A DNA stretch of 64,000 nucleotides, from the NCBI RefSeq assembly GCF_004339565.1, contig NZ_SMFZ01000001.1, forward strand, positions 1,922,001-1,986,000, in the 5' to 3' direction. A program made the position numbers and the translations under genes. How positions within the stretch are numbered: position 1 is the stretch's first letter; the number at the start of each line of letters is the position of its first letter. This DNA is from Pseudonocardia endophytica (GTDB lineage: Bacteria; Actinomycetota; Actinomycetes; Mycobacteriales; Pseudonocardiaceae). The notes under the pieces were generated by a model, which worked only from the letters and a program-made list of their open reading frames with translations, made no database searches and was not told the origin of the DNA. Below are positions 50,810 through 59,574 of this stretch, in pieces.

Positions 50810-51967
50810 TCAGATCCGCTCCCCCGCCCGCCGCGCACCCTCCACGAGGGACTCCAGCTTCGCCCACTGCACGGACGGGTGCACCCGCCGCACGAGCGGA
50901 CCCTGCGCGAACCCGCAGTCGCTGCTGGCGATCACCCGCTCCGGACCGACCAGCTCGGCGAGCCGCACGATCCGGTCCGCGACCAGGTCGGGGTGCTCCA
51001 CGACGTTCGTGGCGTGGCTGACCAGACCCGGCATCAGGGTCTTGCCCTCCGGGAGCTCGACGTCGGCCCAGATCCGCCACTCGTGCTCGTGGCGCGGGTT
51101 CGCCTGCTCCAGCGAGTACGTGCCGACCGGGACGCGCAGCACCAGGTCCACGATGTCCCGCAGCGGCACGTCACCGACGTGCGGAGCGTTCCAGCTCCCC
51201 CAGCAGATGTGGTAGCGCGAACGCTCCGGCGGGATGCCGTCCAGCGCCCGGACCAGCGCCTCCGTACGCAGCTCGGCCCACGGCCGGTAGGCGGCGAGGT
51301 CACCACGCATCGTGTCGTAGGCGATCGTGAAGTGGGCGTCGTCGATCTGCACCGTCAACCCGGCGTCGATCACCGCGCGGTACTCCTGGTTGAGCGCGTC
51401 GGCGACCGCGAACAGCAGCTCCTCGTCCGACGGGTAGTGGTCGTGCGTCGGCCTCGGCACCGCGCTGGCCGGCGCGACGACCGGCAGGAACCCCTCCGCC
51501 TGTCCATCCACACCGGACAGCGCCGCAGTCAGGTTCGCAATGTCCCTGCCGACCGCCTCGGCGCCGGTGTAGTGGATCGGCCCGGTGGCCCGCCACTCGC
51601 CACCGCCGCCGACGAACCCCTGGCCGGCCTCGTACTCGTCGTAGAACTCGCCGAACAGGTGCTTGTCGGTGCCGGGCGGGACGTTCGAGCGCCCGTCGGT
51701 CTTCCCGGTCTCCTCGGTCGTGGTGAACCCGCCGAGCCGCTCCCGCACGTAGCGCGACCAGCTGTCGGACTTGCCGTACTCGCCGTCGCTGACGACGTCG
51801 ATGCCGATCTCGACCTGTCGCCGCACGACGTCCGCGACGGCCGCGCCGAGCACCTCGGCGTGGCGCGCCGGGTCGACCGGTTCGCCGTGCTCACGCGCGC
51901 GCATCAGCTCGGTCAGCTCGGGGGTGCGCACGAGGCTCCCCACGTGGGTGGTCCGGATCCGGGTCAT
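50810..51967 (-). CDS. cobalamin-independent methionine synthase-like protein (MetE C-terminal domain)
   Basis: The 385-residue protein covers only the catalytic half of MetE. TTHVGSLVRTPEL is the usual start. The zinc ligands are visible as H-x-C in YHICWGSWNAPH and the Cys of SSDCGFA; a Glu in YSLEQANPRHEHEW may be the third. Such short MetE-like proteins transfer methyl groups to thiols or act in other C1 reactions; true methionine synthesis is doubtful. GAGAGGA precedes the ATG. It lies 71 bp downstream of the IclR gene on the same strand. Confidence 0.83.
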   Translation of the reverse strand: MTRIRTTHVGSLVRTPELTELMRAREHGEPVDPARHAEVLGAAVADVVRRQVEIGIDVVSDGEYGKSDSWSRYVRERLGGFTTTEETGKTDGRSNVPPGTDKHLFGEFYDEYEAGQGFVGGGGEWRATGPIHYTGAEAVGRDIANLTAALSGVDGQAEGFLPVVAPASAVPRPTHDHYPSDEELLFAVADALNQEYRAVIDAGLTVQIDDAHFTIAYDTMRGDLAAYRPWAELRTEALVRALDGIPPERSRYHICWGSWNAPHVGDVPLRDIVDLVLRVPVGTYSLEQANPRHEHEWRIWADVELPEGKTLMPGLVSHATNVVEHPDLVADRIVRLAELVGPERVIASSDCGFAQGPLVRRVHPSVQWAKLESLVEGARRAGERI

Positions 51968-52038
51968 CGTCGTCCTCTCTGTTGTCCCCACCCCGCAGGC
52001 TCCGCCGGCGACCGCCCCGCGACGTCCGTCCCTGCAGG

Positions 52039-52833
52039 TCAGTACGCGAGCCCTCCGCCGATCCGCGCGGCGAACACACCGGCGAGCTCGCGCAGCTCGG
52101 CCGCCGTCGACGCCGGGTCGTCGGCCGCACGACGCATGCTGGTGAAGCTGAGCCCGACCAGCCCGTCGGCCCGCCGCGGCGTCCGGACGGCGACGCCGAC
52201 GCAGCACAGCCCGTCGACGATCTCGCCGTCCTCGGTGGCGTACCCGCGGTCCCGGGTCGCCCGCAGATCGTCGCGCAGCCCGTCCACCGTGGACAGCGAC
52301 GCGGTCGTGGCCGGTTCCAGGGCGCCGTCCGCCGGAACGCGTGTGGCCAGCCCGCTCTCGTCGAGCGCGGCGAGCAACGCCTTGCCGGACGCGGTGCAGT
52401 ACGCCGGGACCGAGCGGCCGATCTCCGCGGCGAGCCCGAGATGGAGCGGGTCGCGGCCGTCGTGGCGGGCCAGGTAGACCGCGGACGCGCCGTCACCGAG
52501 CACCGCGAGCTGGACGGTCCGGGATGTCTGCGGGTACCGCTCCCGGCAGAGCCGGTGGAAGACCTCGACCTCGGTGACGCCCGCGAGGTAGGCGTGGCCG
52601 AGCTCGGCGAGCCGTCCGCCGAGCTCGTAGCCCTCGCCGGACCGGCTCAGCAGCCCCGCCTCGACGAGCGCGGCACAGACGTTCAGCACGGTCGACTTCG
52701 GAACGCCGACCTGTCTGCTCAGCTCGCTCGGCCCGACCGGACGGCCCGGCTCCGCGGCGAGACGGGTCAGGATCGCGGCTGCCCGGGTGACCGCGGGCGA
52801 GGCGGAGCGCCCCGATGCGCCGGTCACGCTCAC
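52039..52833 (-). CDS. IclR-family transcriptional regulator
   Basis: This 264-residue protein has an N-terminal winged HTH (AVTRAAAILTRLAAEPGRPV, then LSRQVGVPKSTVLNVCAALV). The IclR effector domain includes LHLGLAAEIGRSVPAYCTAS, GKALLAALDE and YATEDGEIVDGLCCVGVAVR. GTG 52833 overlaps the SnoaL-like stop (GTGA). The double palindrome upstream of the SnoaL gene is its likely operator. Confidence 0.87.
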   Translation of the reverse strand: MSVTGASGRSASPAVTRAAAILTRLAAEPGRPVGPSELSRQVGVPKSTVLNVCAALVEAGLLSRSGEGYELGGRLAELGHAYLAGVTEVEVFHRLCRERYPQTSRTVQLAVLGDGASAVYLARHDGRDPLHLGLAAEIGRSVPAYCTASGKALLAALDESGLATRVPADGALEPATTASLSTVDGLRDDLRATRDRGYATEDGEIVDGLCCVGVAVRTPRRADGLVGLSFTSMRRAADDPASTAAELRELAGVFAARIGGGLAY

Positions 52834-53288
52834 CCGCCGACGGCGGCCCGCGGCGCCTCCGGATAACCCCGGCCCGCGTAGTCGAACCCGCCGAGCTCGA
52901 GCCGGGCCAGCGCCGTGTCCTGCGGCGACGCGTAGTAGGCGCGGATCTCGGCGATCAGGCCCTCGCCGTCGAACTCGTACCACTCGGTGCCGCGCAGCAG
53001 CACCCCCGCCGCCTGCTTGAAGTGCGTCCACTCGCACACCGCGACCCGGCGGGCGGCGTCGACGGCGATCGCGTCGACCGTCCACGCCGACCGGCCGGTG
53101 CGGACCTTCTCGGCCCACTTCTCGCCGATCGGGACCGCGCCCCGCCACGGCCCGTCGTACATGTCCGGCGGGAAGTAGTGCACGGCGTCGGTGGTGAGGT
53201 GCGAGGCGACGGCCGCGGCGTCGCCGGACGTGCAGGCGTCCATGTAGGCACGGACGCGGGTCTCGAGATCGGTGGCGGACGTCGTCAC
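52830..53288 (-). CDS. SnoaL/NTF2-like protein
   Basis: The 152-residue protein has the cone fold: LETRVRAYMDACTSGDAAAV, HYFPPDMYDGPWRGAVPIGE, VCEWTHFKQAAGVLLRGTEW and LIAEIRAYYASPQDTALARL. Such proteins may be isomerases, hydratases or binding proteins. GTG 53288 is 7 nt after a -10 box. It is co-translated with the IclR gene and probably belongs, with the MetE-like gene, to one pathway. Confidence 0.8.
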   Translation of the reverse strand: MTTSATDLETRVRAYMDACTSGDAAAVASHLTTDAVHYFPPDMYDGPWRGAVPIGEKWAEKVRTGRSAWTVDAIAVDAARRVAVCEWTHFKQAAGVLLRGTEWYEFDGEGLIAEIRAYYASPQDTALARLELGGFDYAGRGYPEAPRAAVGG

Positions 53289-53295
53289 CGGCCGG

Positions 53296-53353
53296 ACGCT
53301 AGACCCGGCCCGGCGGGCGGTCAACATTCTGACACGTGGTCAACATGCTGACC
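53296..53353 (-). promoter_or_regulatory. leaderless promoter with double IclR-type operator
   Basis: On the reverse strand TTGACC (53324-53319), a 17-bp spacer and TAGCGT (53301-53296) form a near-consensus promoter; the GTG lies 7 nt beyond. Two inverted repeats overlap or precede the -35: GGTCA-N6-TGAC at 53319-53333 and GGTCA-ACATGC-TGACC at 53338-53353, 19 bp apart. Autoregulation by the IclR protein is inferred. Confidence 0.65.
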
Positions 53354-53371
53354 GCCCGACCGCGGATCACC

Positions 53372-55720
53372 TCACCCGCGACCCGCCGGGACGACCGACC
53401 GTCCGAGCGTCGACGCGGCGTCCGGGTGGTCGGTCGGGACGACGGCCGAGTACAGCGCCGTCCAGCACGACGGGCAGCAGTACTGCCGGAACACGACGGC
53501 GTCGTCGACGTAGTCCGACGGGTCCGCCAGGATCTGCGGACCGGCCTCGGTGGACGGTCCCTCGTAGACGGCCAGCCCGAGGGACTCGCCATCGCCCGCC
53601 CCGCCGAGGACCTCCGAGCAGTGCCGGCACGCGATGCCCGACCCGGCGATCTCGACGAGGTTGTCGTCCAGCCGCTTCGCCGAGCTCACGTCGCCACCGC
53701 CGCGCGTGGCGCCGACCATGCGGGAGCGGTCGCGCCGGATCCCGCGCTGCCGCTCGCGCTCCGCCGCGGTCGCGGCGTGGTCCACATCGGAACCGGCGCC
53801 GATGCTCGTTCCGCCGGCGCTCCTTCCGGTCAGCACGACGCCGTACACCGACGTCGCGCTGCCGGGCAGGATCTTCTCCTCGGCGACGTCGCGGGCGACC
53901 GCCTCCGGGTCGCGGGTCAGCGGGTCGCCGTACCCGCCGCCGCCCTGCCAGGTCATCGCGAACACCTCGCCGGGAGCGAGGTAGCTGGACTCGTAGTTCT
54001 GGCCGGGCACGATGCTGTCCGAGAGCTCGTCCAGCGACGACGGCATCGTCCCGGACGCCAGCACCTCGGCGATCCGGCTCTGCCGCGCGACGACGTCGAG
54101 CCCGCTGTTGCCCGGGTGCCCGCCGGACAGGCCGGTGTTCTGCGCGACGGCCTTGCCCGCCGAGGCCAGCACCAGCCCCATCGGGATGGACGTGCCGTGC
54201 GGCGTGAACGCCATCGACGCGCCGACTCCGCCGCGCTGGCGCCCCGGCCCGCCGGAGTCCGGCTGCTCCCGGCGCCACAGCGTGAGCAGCGGGTACAGGA
54301 ACTCGGTCATCTCGACGTCCGGGATGCGGCCCATCGGGATGCAGAACAGACCGCCGGTGTCGATGCCGTCGGCGTGCGGGCGGGCGCCGTACCCGCCGGA
54401 CATCGGCTCCATCATGATCGACAGGAACGGTGCGGGCTGCTCCCCGCGCTCGTCCAGCCCGGCGATCACCGCCGTGTCCCACGTGCCGCAGCACGTGGCC
54501 TGCACGTTGCGCCCGAGCTCCAGCGAGCGGTCGAGCATCTGCGCGAGGCACTCCGCGACCAGGCTGCCGGTCTGCCACGCCGGACCGATCGGGCCGCGGC
54601 TGACGGCGGCCGGGAACGCCGCGTTGTTGATCGTGCCTTCCTCGGTGACCAGGTCGAAGCAGCGCATCAGCCCGCCCGCCGACCACGGGATGTCCCCGGC
54701 CAGGATCGGCAGCAGGGCGAGCATCACGCCGCCGCGCATCCCGGCGTAGGTGCAGTTGATGACGCCGGCCTGCGGGTCGGTGCCGGTGAAGTCGAACGTG
54801 AGGTGGTCGCCGGTCTTCGTCGTCGTGACGGTGATCCTGTGCAGGCCGCGGTCGCCCTCGTGCGACTGGTCCTGGTAGCCGGTCGCGCTCCACGAACCGT
54901 CCGGGATGGACTCCAGCTTGGTCCGCAGCCGGGACTCGGCGTCGCCCATCATCCGCTTCATCACGGCCTTGACCGTGTCCGCGCCGTACTGCTCGATGAG
55001 CGTGAGCAGCCGCTCCCGGCCGACGTTGTTCGCGCCGATCTTGGCGCGCAGGTCGAGCGCGACGAGCATCGGCACCCGCGAGCGCCGGATCCAGAGGTCG
55101 GACGTGTCCCGCTGGAGCTGGAAGTCCCGCACCACCTTGACCGGCGGCGTCGGCAGCGACTCGGAGAACACGTCCTGTGCGGACGGGCTGAACGATCCGA
55201 GCCCCACGCCGCCGAGGTCCGGCTCGTGGCAGATCGCGCTCGTCCAGGCGAACAGCTTCCCCTCGTGGAAGACCGGCTGGTAGACGATCACGTCGTTCTG
55301 GTGCAGCCCTCCCCCGACCCACGGGTCGTTGGTGAGGAACATGTCGCCCTCGGCGATGCCCGGGTTCGTCGCGCGGTGCCGCAGCGTCCAGTAGATCGCC
55401 AGGTCCACCGCGCCGACGAGCATCGTGTTGTACAGCCCGACCTGGACCTCCTGGCCCAGCTCGTCGGAGATCGCGAAGTCGAAGTCGTTCGCGTCGGTGA
55501 CGATCGGCGAGCCGGACATGCGCTTGAGCGCCTCGCCCATCTCGTCGGTGACCGACCACAGCCGGTGCCGGATCACCTCGTAGGTGAGCGGGTCCAGCGC
55601 GTCGACCTGCTCCTGGGTGACGGTGTGCGCGGGCAGCGACGACGGCAGCGAGCGGGCCAGCTCGTCCGGGTCGACGGGGCGGCTGGAGAAGATCTCCGAG
55701 CCGGGGATCGGCATGCTCAC
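53372..55720 (-). CDS. hyuB: hydantoinase B/oxoprolinase-family protein with C-terminal zinc ribbon
   Basis: Residues 1 to about 600 form the HyuB domain: DPLTYEVIRHRLWSVTDEMG, GDMFLTNDPWVGGGLHQNDV, YADTVKAVMKR-like helices, and the Gly-rich end TWQGGGGYGDPLTRDP. About 150 further residues follow, with GIACRHCSEVLGG and QYCCPSCWTALYSAVVP, two CxxC pairs like the gamma subunit of acetone carboxylase. The 782-residue length exceeds that of usual HyuB proteins. GTG 55720 overlaps the HyuA stop (GTGA), with GGGAG upstream. It works with HyuA in ATP-dependent hydrolysis or carboxylation. Confidence 0.83.
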   Translation of the reverse strand: MSMPIPGSEIFSSRPVDPDELARSLPSSLPAHTVTQEQVDALDPLTYEVIRHRLWSVTDEMGEALKRMSGSPIVTDANDFDFAISDELGQEVQVGLYNTMLVGAVDLAIYWTLRHRATNPGIAEGDMFLTNDPWVGGGLHQNDVIVYQPVFHEGKLFAWTSAICHEPDLGGVGLGSFSPSAQDVFSESLPTPPVKVVRDFQLQRDTSDLWIRRSRVPMLVALDLRAKIGANNVGRERLLTLIEQYGADTVKAVMKRMMGDAESRLRTKLESIPDGSWSATGYQDQSHEGDRGLHRITVTTTKTGDHLTFDFTGTDPQAGVINCTYAGMRGGVMLALLPILAGDIPWSAGGLMRCFDLVTEEGTINNAAFPAAVSRGPIGPAWQTGSLVAECLAQMLDRSLELGRNVQATCCGTWDTAVIAGLDERGEQPAPFLSIMMEPMSGGYGARPHADGIDTGGLFCIPMGRIPDVEMTEFLYPLLTLWRREQPDSGGPGRQRGGVGASMAFTPHGTSIPMGLVLASAGKAVAQNTGLSGGHPGNSGLDVVARQSRIAEVLASGTMPSSLDELSDSIVPGQNYESSYLAPGEVFAMTWQGGGGYGDPLTRDPEAVARDVAEEKILPGSATSVYGVVLTGRSAGGTSIGAGSDVDHAATAAERERQRGIRRDRSRMVGATRGGGDVSSAKRLDDNLVEIAGSGIACRHCSEVLGGAGDGESLGLAVYEGPSTEAGPQILADPSDYVDDAVVFRQYCCPSCWTALYSAVVPTDHPDAASTLGRSVVPAGRG

Positions 55721-57867
55721 GAGACACTCCCGGCGGTTTCGCGGGTCGGCAGGCACGGGGTGGTGACCCCGGTGCGGATGGTCAGGTTGCCCAGCTCGTC
55801 GACCGTGCCGGTGGTCCCGGCCGGCACGACGACGGTGGTCGTCGGCACCTCGACGATCGCGGGGCCGGTCAGGACGTGCCCGGCGGCGAGCCGCCGGTAG
55901 TCGTAGACCGGGGTGTCGACGTAGCCTGCGGCGGCGTCGAGCTGCACCGGGCGCGTGCCGACCTGCGCGTCGGACGGGTCCGGCGACGTGGCCGTCGGCA
56001 CCGGCGGGAGTTCCGGGCTGAACGGCAGGACGCCGACGCCGCGCACCCGGAACGTGATCGCCTGGATGCCGGCCTCGCGGAACCCGGCGTCGCGGCCGTA
56101 GAGCTCCGCGTAGCGCGCCTCGAACGCCGCTCCGGCCGCCTCGATCGCGGCCGTGTCCAGCGTGCCGCCGGACACCGGGGCGGTGACCTCGGCCAGCTGC
56201 ATCGTGTACCGCATGTCGATCTCGCGGTGGATCTCGACGGACTCGAACGGCACGCCCTGCCGGTCCAGGCCGTCGCGGACCCGGCGCTCCAGCTCGTCGA
56301 AGTTCCGCTGGGCACGGGCCGGGTCGAACGGGACGACCGTCGGGTCGGACAGCTCGGCGGCCAGCACGATGTCCGAGGACGCGAGCCCGAACGCGGAGAA
56401 CGCCGAGGCCACCGGCCCGAGCGGGACCACGACCTCGGTCACGCCGACCTCGGCCGCGTACCCGGCACAGTGCGCGGGGCCCGCCCCACCGAACGCGTAG
56501 AGCACGAACTCGCGCGGGTCGTGCCCCGCCTCGACGACGGTCTTGCGCAGGAGGTCGCCGGTCTGCGCGTTCTGCACGGCGTAGATCGCCGCCGCGGCCT
56601 GCTCGACGGAGAGCCCGAGCGGCTTCGCGACGCGCGTCTCGATGGCCTGGCGGGCCAGGTCGAGCGACAGCGGCTTGCGCCCGCCGAGCAGCCCGCGCTC
56701 CGGCAGGATGCCGAGCACCAGGTTGGCGTCGGTGTTCGTCGGCTCCGTGCCGCCCGCGCCGTAGCAGGCCGGACCGGGCACGGCCTGGGCGCTGCGCGGA
56801 CCGACCCGCAGGTTGCCGCCCGGGTCGATCCAGGCGATCGCGCCGCCGCCGGAGCCGATCGCGTCCACCCGCAGCGTCGGGACGTTGATCGGGTGGTGGT
56901 TGATGATCGTCGTGGTGTCCCGCACCGGCTCGCCGTCGACGACGAGCCCGGCCAGGAACGTGGTCCCGCCGACGTCCGTGGAGATGATGTTGCGGTGGCC
57001 GAGCTGGCGGCCGAGCGCCACCGAGCCGACGACACCGCCGGTGAGCACCGACCCGACCGTGCTGATCGCCGCCGCCGGCGCCTCCGCCGCCGCGACCGCA
57101 CCGCCGTTGGACTGCATGACCAGCAGCGGGCCGGTCAGGCGGTTCTCCCGCAGCGTCGTCTCGAGCGTGGTCAGGTAGTCACGCAGACCCGGTCCGACCT
57201 GGGTGCTCATGATCGTGGTGGCGTTCCGGGAGAACTCCCGGATCCGCGGGCTGACCTCGCTGGACAGCGCCACGAACAGGTCCGGGTCGATCTCCGCGAC
57301 GAGCTCGCGCAGCCGGCGCTCGTGCACCGGGTTCCGGAACGACCACAGCAGCGACACGGCGATCGCGCGGACGCCGTCGTCGACCAGCGCGCGGATCGCG
57401 GCGCGGGCGGAGTCCTCGTCCAGCCCGACGACGACCGTGCCGTCCCGGTCGATCCGCTCGGTCACCTCGAGCGCGTGCCGCTTGGGCAGCAGCGCGTGGT
57501 CCTTCGCCTGGCCGAGCACGTGCTGCAGCTCGTGCGGGGAGCGGCCCAGGTACCGGCCCTCGACGTTCATGATGAAGATCGAGTCCCGGTGTCCCTTCGT
57601 GGTCAGGAACCCGACCGGCGGGACGTTGCCGGTGACCAGCGCGTTCAACGACGACGTGGTGCCGTGCGCGATGTGGTGGGTGTCGGCCAGCATGTCCGGC
57701 AGCGACCTGCCGAGCTGCTCGGCCAGGAGGCCGAGCACGTCCAGCACGCCCTGCGAGTAGTCCGGTGGGGTGGACGGGGACTTCGCGGCCAGCACGGTCC
57801 CGGCGTCGTCGTCGAGGACGGCGTCGGTGAACGTGCCGCCCACGTCCACGCCGATGACATAGGCCAT
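55717..57867 (-). CDS. hyuA: hydantoinase A/oxoprolinase-family protein
   Basis: This 716-residue ATP-dependent subunit starts MAYVIGVDVGGTFTDAVLDD with the first phosphate loop. HIAHGTTSSLNALVTGNVPP, NIISTDVGGTTFLAGLVVDG with the second phosphate motif, and GGAGPAHCAGYAAEVGVTEV follow. Families include N-methylhydantoinase, 5-oxoprolinase, and acetone or acetophenone carboxylase. Which reaction applies is not clear. It is divergent from a FAD monooxygenase operon across 168 bp. Confidence 0.88.
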   Translation of the reverse strand: MAYVIGVDVGGTFTDAVLDDDAGTVLAAKSPSTPPDYSQGVLDVLGLLAEQLGRSLPDMLADTHHIAHGTTSSLNALVTGNVPPVGFLTTKGHRDSIFIMNVEGRYLGRSPHELQHVLGQAKDHALLPKRHALEVTERIDRDGTVVVGLDEDSARAAIRALVDDGVRAIAVSLLWSFRNPVHERRLRELVAEIDPDLFVALSSEVSPRIREFSRNATTIMSTQVGPGLRDYLTTLETTLRENRLTGPLLVMQSNGGAVAAAEAPAAAISTVGSVLTGGVVGSVALGRQLGHRNIISTDVGGTTFLAGLVVDGEPVRDTTTIINHHPINVPTLRVDAIGSGGGAIAWIDPGGNLRVGPRSAQAVPGPACYGAGGTEPTNTDANLVLGILPERGLLGGRKPLSLDLARQAIETRVAKPLGLSVEQAAAAIYAVQNAQTGDLLRKTVVEAGHDPREFVLYAFGGAGPAHCAGYAAEVGVTEVVVPLGPVASAFSAFGLASSDIVLAAELSDPTVVPFDPARAQRNFDELERRVRDGLDRQGVPFESVEIHREIDMRYTMQLAEVTAPVSGGTLDTAAIEAAGAAFEARYAELYGRDAGFREAGIQAITFRVRGVGVLPFSPELPPVPTATSPDPSDAQVGTRPVQLDAAAGYVDTPVYDYRRLAAGHVLTGPAIVEVPTTTVVVPAGTTGTVDELGNLTIRTGVTTPCLPTRETAGSVS

Positions 57868-58035
57868 GGCTCACGCTCCTTCGCGCGGCTGTGCCGCCGG
57901 CGGAATGCCGCGGCTGATTACGGATGCGTAGACTATTCAACACATCCGCAGGAGCGGTCAAGGCCCGGGGTTGACGAAACCGGCGTCAGCGTCGAATACT
58001 CGACGAATCAGTAAACGACCGGACGGAGGACTCGG
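57868..58035. promoter_or_regulatory. divergent control region hyuA / FAD monooxygenase
   Basis: Leftwards, TTGACC (57962-57957), 18 bp and AATAGT suggest the hyuA promoter. CGGATG-N16-CATCCG (57921-57948) overlaps its -10. Rightwards, TTGACG (57971-57976), 18 bp and AATACT (57995-58000) suggest the monooxygenase promoter, and GTCGA-ATAC-TCGAC (57991-58004) is centred on its -10. GGAGG precedes the ATG at 58036. The TetR protein at 62013 is a candidate ligand for one palindrome. Confidence 0.55.
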
Positions 58036-59574
58036 ATGCCGCACCGTCGCGTCGCCGTGCTGGGTGGCGGACCGGGAGGGCTCTACGCGGCCCGGCTGCT
58101 CCGGCTCGCCGACCCCACGTGCGAGGTCGTCGTGCACGAGCAGGGCAGGCCGGAGGAGACGTTCGGGTTCGGCGTCGGGCTGGCCGCCGGCACCCAGCGC
58201 AACCTGCAGGCCGCCGACCCGGACACGTTGCGCGACATCCTCGCCGCCGGGTACCGGCACGACATGACGATGCGCGTCGGGGAGGACGTCGTCCGTGTCC
58301 GCAACGACCACCTGGTCGGCGTCGCCCGCACCGAGCTGCTCGCCATCCTGCAGCGGCACGCCGAGAAGGCGGGCGCCCGGCTCGAGTTCGGCACGCGGTG
58401 CGCGGCGCAGGATCTGGACGCCGACGTCGTGGTCGCCGCCGACGGCGTCAGCAGCGCCACCCGCGAGGCCGGGGACTTCGGCGCGACCGTCGACGTCGGG
58501 CGCGGCCTGTACCTCTGGTGCGCCGCCGATTTCGCGCTTCACGACGCCATGTTCTCGCCGGCGAGCACCGAGCACGGCACGTTCGTCACACACGCCTACC
58601 CCTACGCGCCGACCCGCAGCACGTTCCTGATCGAGACCGACGAGGCGACCTGGCACCGGGCCGGCTTCGACGCGACGACGGAGGCGACCGCGGCGGACGC
58701 GACCGACGAGGCGTCGCTGCGCTACCTGGAGCGGGCGTTCGCCGACCGGCTCGACGGCCACCCGCTGATCGGCAACCGCACCCGGTGGCTCCGCTTCCGC
58801 ACCGTCCACTGTGAGCGGTGGTCGGACGGCCGGACGGTGCTGCTCGGGGACGCGGCGCACACCGCGCACTACTCGATCGGCTCCGGCACGAAGCTGGCCA
58901 TGGAGGACGCGATCGCGCTGGTCGACGCCCTGGGCGAGGAGCAGGACACGACCTCGGCGTTCCGCCGCTACGAGGATGTCCGCCGCCCGTCGGTGGAGCG
59001 CCTGCAGGAGCTCGCCCGACGCAGCCAACTGTGGTGGGAGTCGTTTCCGGAGCGGATGCACCTACCGGTCGAGCAGCTGATGGTCGCCTACATGACCCGC
59101 GCCGGGAACGTGCCGCTGGACCGGTTCGCCGAGACGGCGCCGGACGTCGTGCACGCCGCGCTGGAGCACTACGGCGACGGCGCGGCACCGCCGGGAGGCA
59201 TCGTCGAGTGGGTCCTGGACCGCCCGCTGCACCACGGCGGACGCCGCCGTCCGGACCGGCGCGCGACGCCCGCCGACGACGGAGAACTCGTCACGATCGA
59301 GAACGTGACCACCGACCCCTGGGACGACGACGGGGACGCCGCCGTCGCCCGCGCCCGCGCGGCCAGGGAGCGTGGCGCCGCGGGCGTGCGCCTGAGCGGC
59401 CCCGCCGAGCGGGGCGCGCTGCTCACCCGGCTCGACCTGGCCGAGCGGATCCGCACCGAGACCGGCGCACTGACCGTCGTCGACGGGCCGGAGGCGCTGC
59501 GCGACGATCTGGCCGCCGGTCTGGTCAGCGCCCGCACCGACCTGGTCGCCCTCACCGCCGAGGAGCCCGCATGA
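58036..59574 (+). CDS. FAD-dependent monooxygenase, salicylyl-CoA 5-hydroxylase-like
   Basis: The 512-residue flavoprotein has GGGPGGLYAARLLRLADP at the start, AADGVSSATRE, and LLGDAAHTAHYSIGSGTKLA then MEDAIALVDAL. The last segment is typical of salicylyl-CoA 5-hydroxylase and anthraniloyl-CoA monooxygenase. In those larger proteins an old-yellow-enzyme barrel follows. Here only about 85 residues remain (ARAARERGAAGVRLSG, LDLAERIRTETGALTVVDG), like a shortened barrel. It probably hydroxylates an aryl-CoA made by the next gene product; ATGA overlap. Confidence 0.83.
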   Translation: MPHRRVAVLGGGPGGLYAARLLRLADPTCEVVVHEQGRPEETFGFGVGLAAGTQRNLQAADPDTLRDILAAGYRHDMTMRVGEDVVRVRNDHLVGVARTELLAILQRHAEKAGARLEFGTRCAAQDLDADVVVAADGVSSATREAGDFGATVDVGRGLYLWCAADFALHDAMFSPASTEHGTFVTHAYPYAPTRSTFLIETDEATWHRAGFDATTEATAADATDEASLRYLERAFADRLDGHPLIGNRTRWLRFRTVHCERWSDGRTVLLGDAAHTAHYSIGSGTKLAMEDAIALVDALGEEQDTTSAFRRYEDVRRPSVERLQELARRSQLWWESFPERMHLPVEQLMVAYMTRAGNVPLDRFAETAPDVVHAALEHYGDGAAPPGGIVEWVLDRPLHHGGRRRPDRRATPADDGELVTIENVTTDPWDDDGDAAVARARAARERGAAGVRLSGPAERGALLTRLDLAERIRTETGALTVVDGPEALRDDLAAGLVSARTDLVALTAEEPA

